Shown here piece after piece: positions 50,092-58,564 of a stretch of 64,000 nucleotides of DNA. The notes under the pieces are model-generated. The model made no database searches. It was not told where the DNA came from and saw only the letters and a program-made list of their open reading frames with translations. The DNA lies in the NCBI GenBank assembly GCA_004555655.1, contig SFHJ01000018.1:1-64000 (forward strand). Reading direction: 5' to 3'. The translations under genes were made by a program, and so were the position numbers. The stretch is from Clostridiales bacterium. Lineage in GTDB: Bacteria; Bacillota; Clostridia; Oscillospirales; Oscillospiraceae. Each line of letters starts with the position of its first letter. Positions within the stretch are counted from its first letter, which is position 1.

Positions 50092-50709
50092 CTCCATATC
50101 GATATGCCGCTGGATACGGTTGATGATCATTTCCAGCGCGATAAGGTTCTTGCCGCCCTCGGGTACGATGAGATTGGCGTTCTTTTTACTTGGCTCGACG
50201 AACTGCTCGTGCATGGGCTTGACGGTCGCCATATACTGCTCGATGACGGAATCAATGCTTCTGCCGCGCTTTTTGACGTCGCGGCGGATACGCCTGCACA
50301 GACGCACGTCGGCGTCGGCGTCGACGAAGATTTTGATGTCCATCTCATTGCACAGCGCCTCGCTGGCAAAGATCAGAATGCCCTCGACCACGATGACGCG
50401 GCGCGGCTCGATGTGCAGCACCGCCTCGGCGCGGTTGTGGATGGTGTAATCATACGTCGGGCAGTCGATGGCCTGCCAGCTGCGCAGCTTTTTCAGGTGC
50501 TCGATCATCATGTCCGTGTCGAATGCGTCCGGGTGGTCATAGTTGAGCTTCGCGCGCTCTTCATACGTCAGCTCGTCGTGGCGCTTGTAGTAGTTGTCGT
50601 GGCTGAGGACCGTAATATTGTCGCCGAACCGGTTGACGAGTGCCCTGACAAGTGTTGTTTTGCCGCTGCCGGAGCCGCCGGCAACGCCGATCACAATCAT
50701 ATCCGTCAT
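50089..50709 (-). CDS. udk: Uridine kinase
   Basis: Phosphorylates uridine and cytidine to UMP and CMP. The 206-residue protein has the P-loop GVAGGSGSGKTTL, LSHDNYYKRHDEL with the catalytic Asp, NYDHPDAFDTD, PTYDYTIHNR and the VVEGILIF/ALCNEMDIKIFVD segment. It lies 21 nt downstream of pdp, last in the nucleoside operon, where it can salvage uridine taken up by the ABC transporter without cleavage. Confidence 0.95.
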   Translation of the reverse strand: MTDMIVIGVAGGSGSGKTTLVRALVNRFGDNITVLSHDNYYKRHDELTYEERAKLNYDHPDAFDTDMMIEHLKKLRSWQAIDCPTYDYTIHNRAEAVLHIEPRRVIVVEGILIFASEALCNEMDIKIFVDADADVRLCRRIRRDVKKRGRSIDSVIEQYMATVKPMHEQFVEPSKKNANLIVPEGGKNLIALEMIINRIQRHIDME

Positions 50710-50730
50710 CTTTCTGTCTCCTTTGCGCGT

Positions 50731-52032
50731 TTATCGGACGATACCGTACACCAGCGGCTGCTTTTCGGGCTGCGCGTCGCCGAAGGTGATGGCGCGCAGG
50801 AAGACGCGTCCGCTATCCGGCAATGTATCTGCCTGATTCGTGTGCAAAACCGCCAGCGTCTGCCCCTCTTCGACGAAGTCCCCTGTCTTCTTCTGCAGCA
50901 CGATACCGGCGGCAAAGTCGATGGAATCTTCCTTTGTCTTGCGGCCCGCGCCGAGAATCGCGGACGCCTCGCCGACCAGCTGCGTATCCATATGCTGAAT
51001 ATAGCCCGCGCGCGGCGCTTTGAGCTGATACTGCACGCTTGCCTGCGGCAGCTTTGTCACATCGTCCAGCACGGAAGCGTCGCCGCCCTGTGCGGCGATC
51101 CAGCGCTTCATCTGCGCAAATGCCGCGCCGGAGGCCACAGCCTCATCCACCTGCTGCTCGGCATATGCCAGCTCCCAGCCGTTGCAGAGCACAAGCATAT
51201 TGCTCGCCAGCACACGGCAGACGCTGCGCAGATCCTCACAGCCGCGGCCCTGCAGCACCTGAGCCGCCTCAATCACCTCAAGGGCGTTGCCGATGTAGTT
51301 GCCGAGCGGAATGTCCATATTGGTCATGACCGCCGTGACGTTCCGGCCGCAAGCCTTGCCAATGGCGACCATATTTTCGGCAAGCCTTCTGCCGTCTTCG
51401 AGCGTCTTCATAAACGCACCGGAGCCGATCTTCACGTCCAGCACGATCGAGTGTGAGCCAGCCGCGAGCTTTTTGGACATGATTGACGACGTGATGAGCG
51501 GCAGAGAATCAATGGTGGCCGTCACATCGCGCAGGGCGTAGAGCTTTTTATCGGCGGGCGTGAGGTTGCCCGACTGGCCGATGACGGCCACGCCGACGTC
51601 CTCCACCTGCTGCATGAATTCCTCTGCCGAGAGTGTGGTGCGGTAGCCGGGAATCGACTCGAGCTTATCGACCGTGCCGCCCGTGTGGCCCAGTCCCCGG
51701 CCCGACATCTTAGCCATCTTGCCGCCGAGGCACGAGACGATGGGCGCGAGGATGAGCGTGGTTTTGTCGCCCACGCCGCCGGTGGAGTGCTTGTCGACCG
51801 ACTTCGTGCCGAAGCGGCTGAGGTCGATGGTGTCGCCCGAGCGCATCATCGCGTCCGTCAGCACCGCGGTCTCATGGTCGGTCATGCCCTTGTAAAACAC
51901 GGCCATGGCAAACGCAGACATCTGATAGTCCGGAATCGAGCCGTGTGTAAAGCCTTCGATGATAAAGCGGATCTCGTCGTCGGCCAGAATGCCGCCGTCG
52001 CGCTTTTTTTCAATCAAATCAACCATCCGCAT
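50731..52032 (-). CDS. pdp: Pyrimidine-nucleoside phosphorylase
   Basis: Phosphorolysis of uridine, deoxyuridine and thymidine to base plus (deoxy)ribose 1-phosphate. The 433-residue enzyme has the phosphate-binding DKHSTGGVGDKTTL, GRGLGHTGGTVDKLE, the MSKKLAAGSHSIVLDVKIG segment with catalytic Lys, and the C-terminal biotinyl-like domain (GYIQHMDTQLVGEASAILGA, KKTGDFVEEGQTLAVLHTN). The ATG at 52032 is chosen over the ATG at 52038 because GGAGGT lies only 1-2 nt from the latter. It is in the operon between nupQ and udk. Confidence 0.94.
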   Translation of the reverse strand: MRMVDLIEKKRDGGILADDEIRFIIEGFTHGSIPDYQMSAFAMAVFYKGMTDHETAVLTDAMMRSGDTIDLSRFGTKSVDKHSTGGVGDKTTLILAPIVSCLGGKMAKMSGRGLGHTGGTVDKLESIPGYRTTLSAEEFMQQVEDVGVAVIGQSGNLTPADKKLYALRDVTATIDSLPLITSSIMSKKLAAGSHSIVLDVKIGSGAFMKTLEDGRRLAENMVAIGKACGRNVTAVMTNMDIPLGNYIGNALEVIEAAQVLQGRGCEDLRSVCRVLASNMLVLCNGWELAYAEQQVDEAVASGAAFAQMKRWIAAQGGDASVLDDVTKLPQASVQYQLKAPRAGYIQHMDTQLVGEASAILGAGRKTKEDSIDFAAGIVLQKKTGDFVEEGQTLAVLHTNQADTLPDSGRVFLRAITFGDAQPEKQPLVYGIVR

Positions 52033-52069
52033 GGTCATTACCTCCTAAAGCAATTTGTATGCCGCAGCC

Positions 52070-52169
52070 AGAAAAGCCTCGTAGAGTTTGCAGCGCGCAG
52101 CTCTTGCCGGAAAGGCCGCCGGCTTTTTCCGACAATTTCTGCGCCCAAAGGCAGGGCCTTTGGGCGCAG
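52070..52169 (-). repeat. Diverged intergenic repeat E with hairpin, inside the nup-pdp operon
   Basis: A 13-bp perfect hairpin (52139-52151 with 52157-52169) follows the nupQ stop, then a stretch that shares AAACTCT-CGAGGCTTTT (one differing base) with the end of element D, and a TTGTCGGAAAAAGCCGG arm. The hairpin has no strong U-tract, so it may only partly stop transcription between nupQ and pdp. Confidence 0.5.
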
Positions 52170-52181
52170 TGCCGGTTTGTG

Positions 52182-53102
52182 TTATCTCTGTCCCTTGTCG
52201 TAGGGGATGCCCTCTGCCTTCGGCGCGCGCGAACGCTTGGAGGTGAAGGCGAGGATAATCATGGACGCCGCAAACGGCATCATGTTGTACAGCTCCTTTG
52301 TCAGATGCAGGGCGTTGAGCCAACTGATGGAGTCGTAGATATTGGCAAGCGATTTGAAAATGGCGAAGAAGATGGCCGCCAGCGCGATCCTGCCCGGCTT
52401 CCACTGGCCGAAGATCATAACCGCCAGGGCAAGGAAGCCCATGCCGGCCACGCCGACTTCAAAGTTCCACACCTGAACGGCGGGCACGATGTAGGCAAAG
52501 CCGCCGATACCGGCGAGGAAGCCCGAGATCAGAACGCCCGACCAGCGCATTTTGTAAACATTGATACCGACGGAGTCAGCCGCCTGCGGGTGCTCGCCGC
52601 ACGCCTGCAGCCGCAGGCCGAAGCGGGTCTTGTAGAGCACAACGATGGATAAAATCAGCAGCACGATGCCGATGAACAGAAACACATTGACCGTGAGGCC
52701 GCCGATCTGGAACATGAACGGGGTGTTATCGTAGCTGAGCTTGGCGGACTGGCTGCCGTTGAAGCGCTTGGCCACAACCATGGCGATGGCCGTGGACAGC
52801 AGGTTCAGCGCCGTGCCGCCGATGGTCTGGTCGGCCTTGAGGTTGATGGCTGAGAACGCCAGCAGCGCCGAGTAGATCACGCCCGCCACGGCAGCCGCGG
52901 CGATGGAAAGCGCGACCTTCCACACTGGCAGCGTATCGGCCGGCAGGAGGTTGAGAACCAGAATGCCCATCAGGCCGCCGATGACCATGATGCCCTCAAG
53001 GGCGAGGTTGATGACGCCGGAATGCTCGGAGAAGCAGCCGCCCAGCGCGACCAGCATCAGAACGGTCGCAGACAGCAGCGCATATTTCAGCATCAGAAAC
53101 AT
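52182..53102 (-). CDS. nupQ: Nucleoside ABC transporter permease (NupQ-like)
   Basis: A 306-residue inner-membrane permease of the BPD_transp_2 family with 8-9 hydrophobic segments. It has the family motifs GVINLALEGIMVIGGLMGIL at residues 30-49 and GVAGMGFLALAVMIFGQWKP near 225. In Bacillus the NupNOPQ system imports nucleosides, and pdp plus udk follow here, which fits. It lies 2 nt after nupP. Confidence 0.9.
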   Translation of the reverse strand: MFLMLKYALLSATVLMLVALGGCFSEHSGVINLALEGIMVIGGLMGILVLNLLPADTLPVWKVALSIAAAAVAGVIYSALLAFSAINLKADQTIGGTALNLLSTAIAMVVAKRFNGSQSAKLSYDNTPFMFQIGGLTVNVFLFIGIVLLILSIVVLYKTRFGLRLQACGEHPQAADSVGINVYKMRWSGVLISGFLAGIGGFAYIVPAVQVWNFEVGVAGMGFLALAVMIFGQWKPGRIALAAIFFAIFKSLANIYDSISWLNALHLTKELYNMMPFAASMIILAFTSKRSRAPKAEGIPYDKGQR

Positions 53103-53104
53103 TC

Positions 53105-54286
53105 TTACTCACGCTCCTTTCCGTCGTTTGCAGCAGGGCCGGCCGCTGGCGCATCCGGTTTCAGCTGCGCCTTTGCAGGCGCGGGCTTTTCCTTCTTCCT
53201 GCCGGTCAGCAGGTTGCGGATCATATTGCGGAACAGCAGCGAGAACGCACACAGGTAGATGATGATGCCGGAGATGATATCCGCGATCTCAGGCGGGAAC
53301 AGCGACGCGTTCATCAGGCCGCCGCCGGTGGTGATGTGGGAGATGAACAGCGCCGAGAAGATCGCGCCGATCGGGTTCGACGACGCCAGCAGCGCCACCG
53401 AGATGCCGTCAAATCCCTCGCTCGGCAGTGCCGTGGAATCGCCGGGAATCCACTGCGCCGCACCGGACAGATAGAACAGTCCGGCGCCGAAGCCCGCCAG
53501 CGCGCCGGCAATGAGCATGGACAAGATGATGTTGCGCCGCTCGTTGATGCCGGCATACTTGGCCGCGTTGCGGTTGCTGCCGCAGGCCTTGAGCTCATAG
53601 CCGAAGGTGGTCTTGTTGAGAATGATGTACAAAATCACGGCCACGATGATGGCCAGGAAAATCGCGATGGTGCAGGACTTGTAGCCAAAGCTCTCGGCCA
53701 GGTCCCAGCCGAAGATCTTCGACGGGATGAGCGAGCCGCCCGTGACCGGGAAGGTCTTGGCCTGCTTGGCATTGTACATTGCGCCCGAGCCGCGGCCATA
53801 CATGATGGTGTTGCAGCCATACAGGCCGATCCAGTTGAACATGATGGAGGTGATGACCTCGTTGACGTTGAGATACGCCTTGAAGATGCCGGGAATCGCG
53901 CCCCAGACGGCGCCGAACAGCGTCGCCATGAGCAGGCACACATACCACGGCGCATGCAGCAGGATCGCAAAGATCAGGCCGCCGAACGCGCCCAGCGTAT
54001 ACTGGCCCGAGGCGCCGATGTTAAACAGGCCCGTCTTGAACGCGAACGCGACGGAAAGGCCGCACATGATTAACGGCGCGGCCGTGACGATCTCCTTGCC
54101 GATGCCGGAGGGCATCATGTAGAAGCCGCCGAGCAGGATCTGCCGGAAACCGTCGGAATATGCCTTCTCACCGCCGAGCAGCAGCAGCACCACAAAGCCC
54201 ACCACGAGGCCGATGATGATGCAGATGATGCTCGAGAGCAGCGACACGAAGCCGGCCGATGTAAAGAACGACTGTTTTTTCTCCAT
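53105..54286 (-). CDS. nupP: Nucleoside ABC transporter permease (NupP-like)
   Basis: A 393-residue permease with about 10 hydrophobic segments, forming the membrane channel with NupQ. Family motifs: CGLSVAFAFKTGLFNIGASG at residues 73-92, LYGCNTIMYGRG and GFDGISVALLASSNPIGAIF. The C terminus is a charged, Lys/Pro/Ala-rich cytoplasmic tail (RKKEKPAPAKAQLKPDAPAA). It starts 12 nt after the ATPase gene. Length is usual for YufP-type proteins. Confidence 0.9.
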   Translation of the reverse strand: MEKKQSFFTSAGFVSLLSSIICIIIGLVVGFVVLLLLGGEKAYSDGFRQILLGGFYMMPSGIGKEIVTAAPLIMCGLSVAFAFKTGLFNIGASGQYTLGAFGGLIFAILLHAPWYVCLLMATLFGAVWGAIPGIFKAYLNVNEVITSIMFNWIGLYGCNTIMYGRGSGAMYNAKQAKTFPVTGGSLIPSKIFGWDLAESFGYKSCTIAIFLAIIVAVILYIILNKTTFGYELKACGSNRNAAKYAGINERRNIILSMLIAGALAGFGAGLFYLSGAAQWIPGDSTALPSEGFDGISVALLASSNPIGAIFSALFISHITTGGGLMNASLFPPEIADIISGIIIYLCAFSLLFRNMIRNLLTGRKKEKPAPAKAQLKPDAPAAGPAANDGKERE

Positions 54287-54298
54287 TGTAAGGCCTCC

Positions 54299-55825
54299 TT
54301 ACATTCTCTTTGCGCCGGCCATGTAGAGACCCAGCTCTTCGACCGTGACGTTTTTGGGGTCGAATTCGCCGACGATCTCGCCCTCGTACATGACGAGGAT
54401 GCGGTCGGAGACGTTCATGACCTCGTCAAGCTCGAGCGAGACCAGCAGCACCGCCTTGTTCTCGTCGCGCTGGGCAACGAGCTGCTTGTGGATGTACTCG
54501 ATGGCGCCGACGTCAAGTCCGCGCGTCGGCTGCACGGCGACGAGCAGCTCCGGCTCCTTGTCAATCTCGCGCGCGACGATGGCCTTCTGCTGATTGCCGC
54601 CGGACATGCTGCGCGCGATGGTGACCGAGCCCTGGCCCGAGCGCACGTCGTACTGCTCGATGAGCTTGTCGGAATATTCGCGCACGGCGTCAAATTTGAT
54701 GAAGCCGCCCTTCTGGAACTGCGGCTGCCAGTAGCGCTGCAGCACCATATTCTGCTCGAGCGTGAAATCGAGCACGAGGCCGTGCTTGTGCCGGTCCTCG
54801 GGGATATGGCTCATGCCGTCTTTCGAGCGCTGGCGGATGCTGGCCCTGGAGATGTCCCTGCCGCAGAGGGTGATCGAGCCGGCCGACTGCCGTTCAAGGC
54901 CTGTGAGCGCGTGGACAAATTCCGTCTGGCCGTTGCCCTCGATACCGGCAAGGCAGACGATCTCGCCGCGGCGCACCTGCAGCGACACGTCCTTGACGGC
55001 GTTGTTCTTGTGGAGCTTCGACGGCACGGTCAGCCCCTGCACATCCAGAACCACCTCGCCGGGCGTCCGGTCCTGCTTGTCGACCTTGAAATTGACCTGG
55101 CGGCCGACCATCATGGACGACAATTCCTCCATGCTTGTTTCGCTTGTGTTGACGGTGCCGATACACTTGCCCTTGCGCAGGACGGTGCAGCGGTCGGCCA
55201 CGGCCATAATTTCGGCCAGCTTGTGCGAAATGAAGAGGATGGACTTGCCCTCGGCGGCGAGATTCTTCATGATCTGCATCAGTTCGTCGATCTCCTGCGG
55301 GGTGAGCACTGCCGTAGGCTCGTCAAAGATCAGAATCTCGTTGTCGCGGTAGAGCATCTTGAGAATTTCCGTTCTCTGCTGCATGCCGACCGAGATATCC
55401 TCGACCCTGGCGTCGGGGTCGACGCGCAGGCCGTACTTTTCAGACAGCGCAACGACCTTTTCGCGCGCCTGCTTCTTTTGCAAAAAGCCCGCCTTGCTGG
55501 GCTCGACGCCCAGGATGATGTTATCAAGCACCGTAAAGCACTCGACCAGCTTGAAGTGCTGGTGCACCATGCCGATGTTGAGGTCGTTCGCGTCGTTCGG
55601 GTCGTTGATCTTCACGACCTCGCCGTTTTTCTTGATGATGCCCTGCTCCGGCTGATACAGGCCAAACAACACGCTCATCAGCGTCGATTTGCCCGCGCCG
55701 TTCTCTCCCAACAGCGCATGGACTTCGCCGCGCCGCAGCTGCAGCGTGATATCGTCATTTGCTTTGATGCCGGGGAATTCCTTCGTGATATGCAGCATCT
55801 CAATGACATATTCGGACTCCGCCAA
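54299..55825 (-). CDS. nupO: Nucleoside ABC transporter ATPase (NupO-like, tandem)
   Basis: A 508-residue protein with two ATPase domains (sugar/nucleoside importer type). Domain 1: Walker A LLGENGAGKSTLM, signature VGMQQRTEIL, Walker B ILIFDEPTAVL. Domain 2: GIEGNGQTEF in the Walker A position, degenerate as is common in this family, MSGGNQQKAIVAREI and VAVQPTRGLDVGA. The TTG at 55825 is taken as start since AAGGAG lies 8 nt upstream; the GTGs at 55834 and 55831 overlap that site. It is first in the operon. No BMP-type binding protein gene is next to it. Confidence 0.88.
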   Translation of the reverse strand: MAESEYVIEMLHITKEFPGIKANDDITLQLRRGEVHALLGENGAGKSTLMSVLFGLYQPEQGIIKKNGEVVKINDPNDANDLNIGMVHQHFKLVECFTVLDNIILGVEPSKAGFLQKKQAREKVVALSEKYGLRVDPDARVEDISVGMQQRTEILKMLYRDNEILIFDEPTAVLTPQEIDELMQIMKNLAAEGKSILFISHKLAEIMAVADRCTVLRKGKCIGTVNTSETSMEELSSMMVGRQVNFKVDKQDRTPGEVVLDVQGLTVPSKLHKNNAVKDVSLQVRRGEIVCLAGIEGNGQTEFVHALTGLERQSAGSITLCGRDISRASIRQRSKDGMSHIPEDRHKHGLVLDFTLEQNMVLQRYWQPQFQKGGFIKFDAVREYSDKLIEQYDVRSGQGSVTIARSMSGGNQQKAIVAREIDKEPELLVAVQPTRGLDVGAIEYIHKQLVAQRDENKAVLLVSLELDEVMNVSDRILVMYEGEIVGEFDPKNVTVEELGLYMAGAKRM

Positions 55826-55868
55826 TCTCACCACTCCTTACTCCGCTGTTGCAGCGGCTATTTTGTCT

Positions 55869-55897
55869 ATTATACCGTATCCGGCCGGTTTTTTCCA
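55869..55897 (-). promoter_or_regulatory. Promoter of the nupOPQ-pdp-udk operon
   Basis: On the minus strand TGGAAA (55892-55897), 17-nt spacer, TATAAT (55869-55874), about 44 nt before the TTG start. Confidence 0.6.
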
Positions 55898-55990
55898 GCA
55901 CGAACGCCGACTTTCTTCTGTGAAAGCCTACAAAAAATGCAGAATATTTTTGTAAGGAACTTGCATTTTTCAGCGGCCGGGCAAACGGAA

Positions 55991-56151
55991 AGAGCGGCCG
56001 GAGCCGCTCTCAGCGTGTCGAAAAAGCCTCGCAGAGTTTCGCGCCCGCAGGCGCGAAAGACATGTGGATCATTTTTCCCGGCGGCGTGTACGTCGGGAAA
56101 AATACACTCAAAGGAGTTTTTCGACAGCCTCAGAGCGGCCGGAGCCGCTCT
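55991..56151 (-). repeat. Intergenic repeat element D between two identical 20-bp hairpins
   Basis: Identical 20-nt hairpin sequences (AGAGCGGCCGGAGCCGCTCT) lie at 55991-56010 and 56132-56151. Between them, read on the minus strand, are GGCTGTCGAAAAACTCCTTT as in copies B and C, the block CCGACGTACACGCCGCCGGG, a CTTTCGCGCCTGCGGGCGC segment shared with A, and GAGGCTTTTTCGACAC. Relative to B the middle 30-nt block is missing. The hairpin next to the stop of the small gene at 56153 looks like its terminator. Confidence 0.75.
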
Positions 56152-56152
56152 T

Positions 56153-56299
56153 TCAGAGATCGTCTGCATCCTGAACCGGCGTTTCGTACTCCTCCGCCGG
56201 TTTTCCCGTCCAACTGCCGAGTGGGTCTGTGAAGCTGCTTCCTTCTTCCAGCATCTGCTCCACAGGGCCGGGTTGCGGATCTTTCTGGCGTTTTTTCAT
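56153..56299 (-). CDS. Small conserved-type protein ending in PVQDADDL
   Basis: A 48-residue protein with a clear Shine-Dalgarno (CAGGAGGT, 5-nt gap) at 56299. It begins MKKRQKDPQPGPVEQMLEEG and ends with GSWTGKPAEEYETPVQDADDL-type residues (last motif at 56156-56176). Small proteins with a S-[YW]-T-G-x-P core and a C-terminal PVQDADDL are, as I recall, widespread in Clostridia, with no known role. It is polar and has no membrane segment. It follows the 109-residue gene at 58 nt. Confidence 0.65.
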   Translation of the reverse strand: MKKRQKDPQPGPVEQMLEEGSSFTDPLGSWTGKPAEEYETPVQDADDL

Positions 56300-56357
56300 G
56301 GCGCACCTCCTGCAAAGATTCAGCAGTAGTATGCGCAAACCCGCGAAGATGATTCTG

Positions 56358-56687
56358 CTAATGCCGGTGCGGCCCCGTGTGGCCGCACACGCGCTTTTGA
56401 TACGGCTGCGGCGCGGCCGTTTCCGGCAGCGCGGCACACAGCGCGGCATGGTCCGGATGCCGGGCGGGCACCAGCACCGCATATTGTCTTCCCATCAGGC
56501 TGTCGGGGCCGGTGAAGCATAGCGCATCTTCCTCTTTTCCGTCCAAGGGTACGCCCGTCACGCGGCAGACCGATATCAGCTCGCCAATTTCAAAAAAGAT
56601 CATCGTGCGCCTGTCACAGAACAGCGCAATCGCCGCGCCATCCAATATACGCGCGCTGTCCTCATGCTGCAGAATATATTCCTCCAT
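56358..56687 (-). CDS. Small protein downstream of selD, function unknown
   Basis: A 109-residue protein, not recognised. It starts at 56687 after AGAGGTG, 10 nt beyond the selD stop, so it is in the selenium operon. It has two Cys-containing segments (ALFCDRR, SVCRVTG), a small beta-like core MIFFEIGELISVCRV and a His-rich end (GHTGPHRH). The His-rich tail could bind metal. Being the last gene after selD suggests a link to selenium use, but nothing in the sequence proves it. Confidence 0.55.
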   Translation of the reverse strand: MEEYILQHEDSARILDGAAIALFCDRRTMIFFEIGELISVCRVTGVPLDGKEEDALCFTGPDSLMGRQYAVLVPARHPDHAALCAALPETAAPQPYQKRVCGHTGPHRH

Positions 56688-56697
56688 CGCGCACCTC

Positions 56698-57738
56698 TTA
56701 CACAAGGCGGATGCGCGCGCCGGACGTATATTCGAGCAGCCGGCCGATGCGCTGCGCGCAGGGGACGCTCTTTTCCAGCGCTTTTTGCAGTTCATCCGCG
56801 TCTTCAGGGTCGACGGCAATAAGCAGTCCGCCAGCCGTCTGCGGGTCGTACAGAAGATCCTGCACCGCAAGGTCCACCCCGCCCGGCTCGACGCTGGCTT
56901 CGGCAAAGCTGCGGTTCCGGTAGAGGCCCGCGGGCAGCACGCCCATCTGCGCAAGCTCCAGCACCTCAGGCAGGAATGCGACGCGCTTTGTGTCGATCTC
57001 GGCGGCAAGGCCGCTGCCCTGCGCCATCTCGAGCGCGTGGCCGAGCAGGCTGAAGCCCGTCACGTCGGTGCACGCGTGCACGCGGTATTGCATCATCGCG
57101 TCGCGCGCGCCCTTATTGAGCGTGGTCATGAGCTGTACGGCATATTTTCTCGTTTCCCCGGACACGAGTCCCGCGCGTGCGGCGGTGGTCACCACACCGA
57201 TGCCGAGCGGCTTTGTGAGAAACAGCACGTCGCCCGCCTTTGCCCCGGAATTGGTGAGAATTCTGCCGGGATGGGCAAAGCCCGTCACGGCGAGGCCGTA
57301 CTTCGGTTCGTCGTCGTGGATCGAGTGGCCGCCCGTGATGAGCGCGCCGGCCTCGTAGACCTTGTCATAGCCGCCGCGCAGCATCGCGTGCACGGCCTCG
57401 CGCGGCATGGACTCGGGCACGGCCATGATGTTCAGGCACAGCCTGGGCTCGGCGCCCATCGCGTAGATATCCGACAGCGCGTTCGTCGCTGCGATCTGGC
57501 CAAAGGTATACGGGTCGTCGTCGATGGGCGGGAAAAAATCCACCGTCTGCACAATGGCGAGCTCATCCGTGAGCTTGTAGACCGACGCGTCGTCACTCTT
57601 GTCAAAGCCCACGATGAGGTTGGGGTCGTGGTGCACGCGGATGCCCTCCAAAAGCTGGCTGAGCACGCCCGCGCCCACCTTCGCGCCGCACCCGGCGCAT
57701 TTGGAGAGCTTCGTCAGTTTGACTTCCTGTTCCGCCAT
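56698..57738 (-). CDS. selD: Selenophosphate synthetase
   Basis: Makes selenophosphate from selenide and ATP, the Se donor for selenocysteine, selenouridine and the selenium cofactor of molybdenum hydroxylases. The 346-residue protein has the active-site segment KCAGCGAKVG (Cys, not Sec), the metal-binding FDKSDDASV and VQTVDFFPPIDDDPYTFGQI, GGHSIHDDEPKYGLAVTG and the C-terminal DPQTAGGLLIA. ATG at 57738 follows GGAGGTAAC; it overlaps nothing but starts 4 nt after the yqeB stop. With yqeB and yqeC it forms the selenium-dependent molybdenum-hydroxylase maturation set. Confidence 0.95.
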   Translation of the reverse strand: MAEQEVKLTKLSKCAGCGAKVGAGVLSQLLEGIRVHHDPNLIVGFDKSDDASVYKLTDELAIVQTVDFFPPIDDDPYTFGQIAATNALSDIYAMGAEPRLCLNIMAVPESMPREAVHAMLRGGYDKVYEAGALITGGHSIHDDEPKYGLAVTGFAHPGRILTNSGAKAGDVLFLTKPLGIGVVTTAARAGLVSGETRKYAVQLMTTLNKGARDAMMQYRVHACTDVTGFSLLGHALEMAQGSGLAAEIDTKRVAFLPEVLELAQMGVLPAGLYRNRSFAEASVEPGGVDLAVQDLLYDPQTAGGLLIAVDPEDADELQKALEKSVPCAQRIGRLLEYTSGARIRLV

Positions 57739-57742
57739 GTTG

Positions 57743-58564
57743 TTACCTCCCAAGCAGGTTTTGTCCGTGCACACCGCGCAGAACGCCCGTATATTCCAAT
57801 ATCGCCTGCAATACGCCGCCGCCGATGGCGATGGCCTTGTCGGACGCGGTGTAGCACGCTGAAATATCGCCGCGCGGGTCCACGTCGCCGGACTTCATCC
57901 CCTTGTGAACCGGCGTTCCGTCGGGAAGAATCCCGCGCAAAACACCCGCGATGGTGCATACCATGGGCTTGCCATTCACCGTGCCCGCCACGTCGCCGGG
58001 CTCGACTGCTGCGCCGATCTCCAGCCTCTGGCAGAATACCCCGTCATCCGGCGCGCGCAGCACGCGCTCGCCCGCAAAGCCGCCGATGAGCCCGGGAATG
58101 TTGGTGTTGGGAAGCGCCTGGCCTTCACGGATGACCCGGCCCAGCGTGTGTCCGCGCATCGTCTCGACCACCGCGTGGCAGTCCTGCCCCGCCGTAAAGC
58201 CCGGCCCCACGCCGATGACAAGCGGCGCGTCGGTGATCTTCGTGCCAAGATTGCGCTTGGCCAGAATCGCGTCCACCAGCGCGTCGGGCCGCAGCCATGT
58301 AATGCACCCGGCCCCGGGGTCTGCCAGCACAGGAATCTTTCCTTCATCCAGCGCAGCGCACACGCCGTATTTTGTCTGCACACGCACGGCCGTCACGTCC
58401 TCAACCGTCGTCTGGCCGAAGCGCAGTGCCTGCGAAAACGACACTGTGCGGCGGATGGCCGTGGGCTGCGGCAGGTCGGTCATGACGACTGAAAAGCCCG
58501 ACCGGAACAGCCGCAGCGCAATCCCGGACGCGAGGTCGCCCGCACCGCGAATCAGTACAAGCAT
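57743..58564 (-). CDS. yqeB: Selenium-dependent molybdenum hydroxylase maturation protein YqeB
   Basis: A 273-residue protein of the EF2563/YqeB family. It starts with a dinucleotide-binding-like RGAGDLASGIALRLFRSGF, then MTDLPQPTAIRRTVSFSQAL, VIGVGPGFTAGQDCHAVVET and GDVDPRGDISACYTASDKA. YqeB genes occur with selD in genomes that have labile-selenium Mo hydroxylases. Its ATG (58564) overlaps the yqeC stop by 13 nt, so they are translated together. Reaction is not established; an XdhC-like role in inserting Se or S into the cofactor is proposed for the family. Confidence 0.9.
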   Translation of the reverse strand: MLVLIRGAGDLASGIALRLFRSGFSVVMTDLPQPTAIRRTVSFSQALRFGQTTVEDVTAVRVQTKYGVCAALDEGKIPVLADPGAGCITWLRPDALVDAILAKRNLGTKITDAPLVIGVGPGFTAGQDCHAVVETMRGHTLGRVIREGQALPNTNIPGLIGGFAGERVLRAPDDGVFCQRLEIGAAVEPGDVAGTVNGKPMVCTIAGVLRGILPDGTPVHKGMKSGDVDPRGDISACYTASDKAIAIGGGVLQAILEYTGVLRGVHGQNLLGR

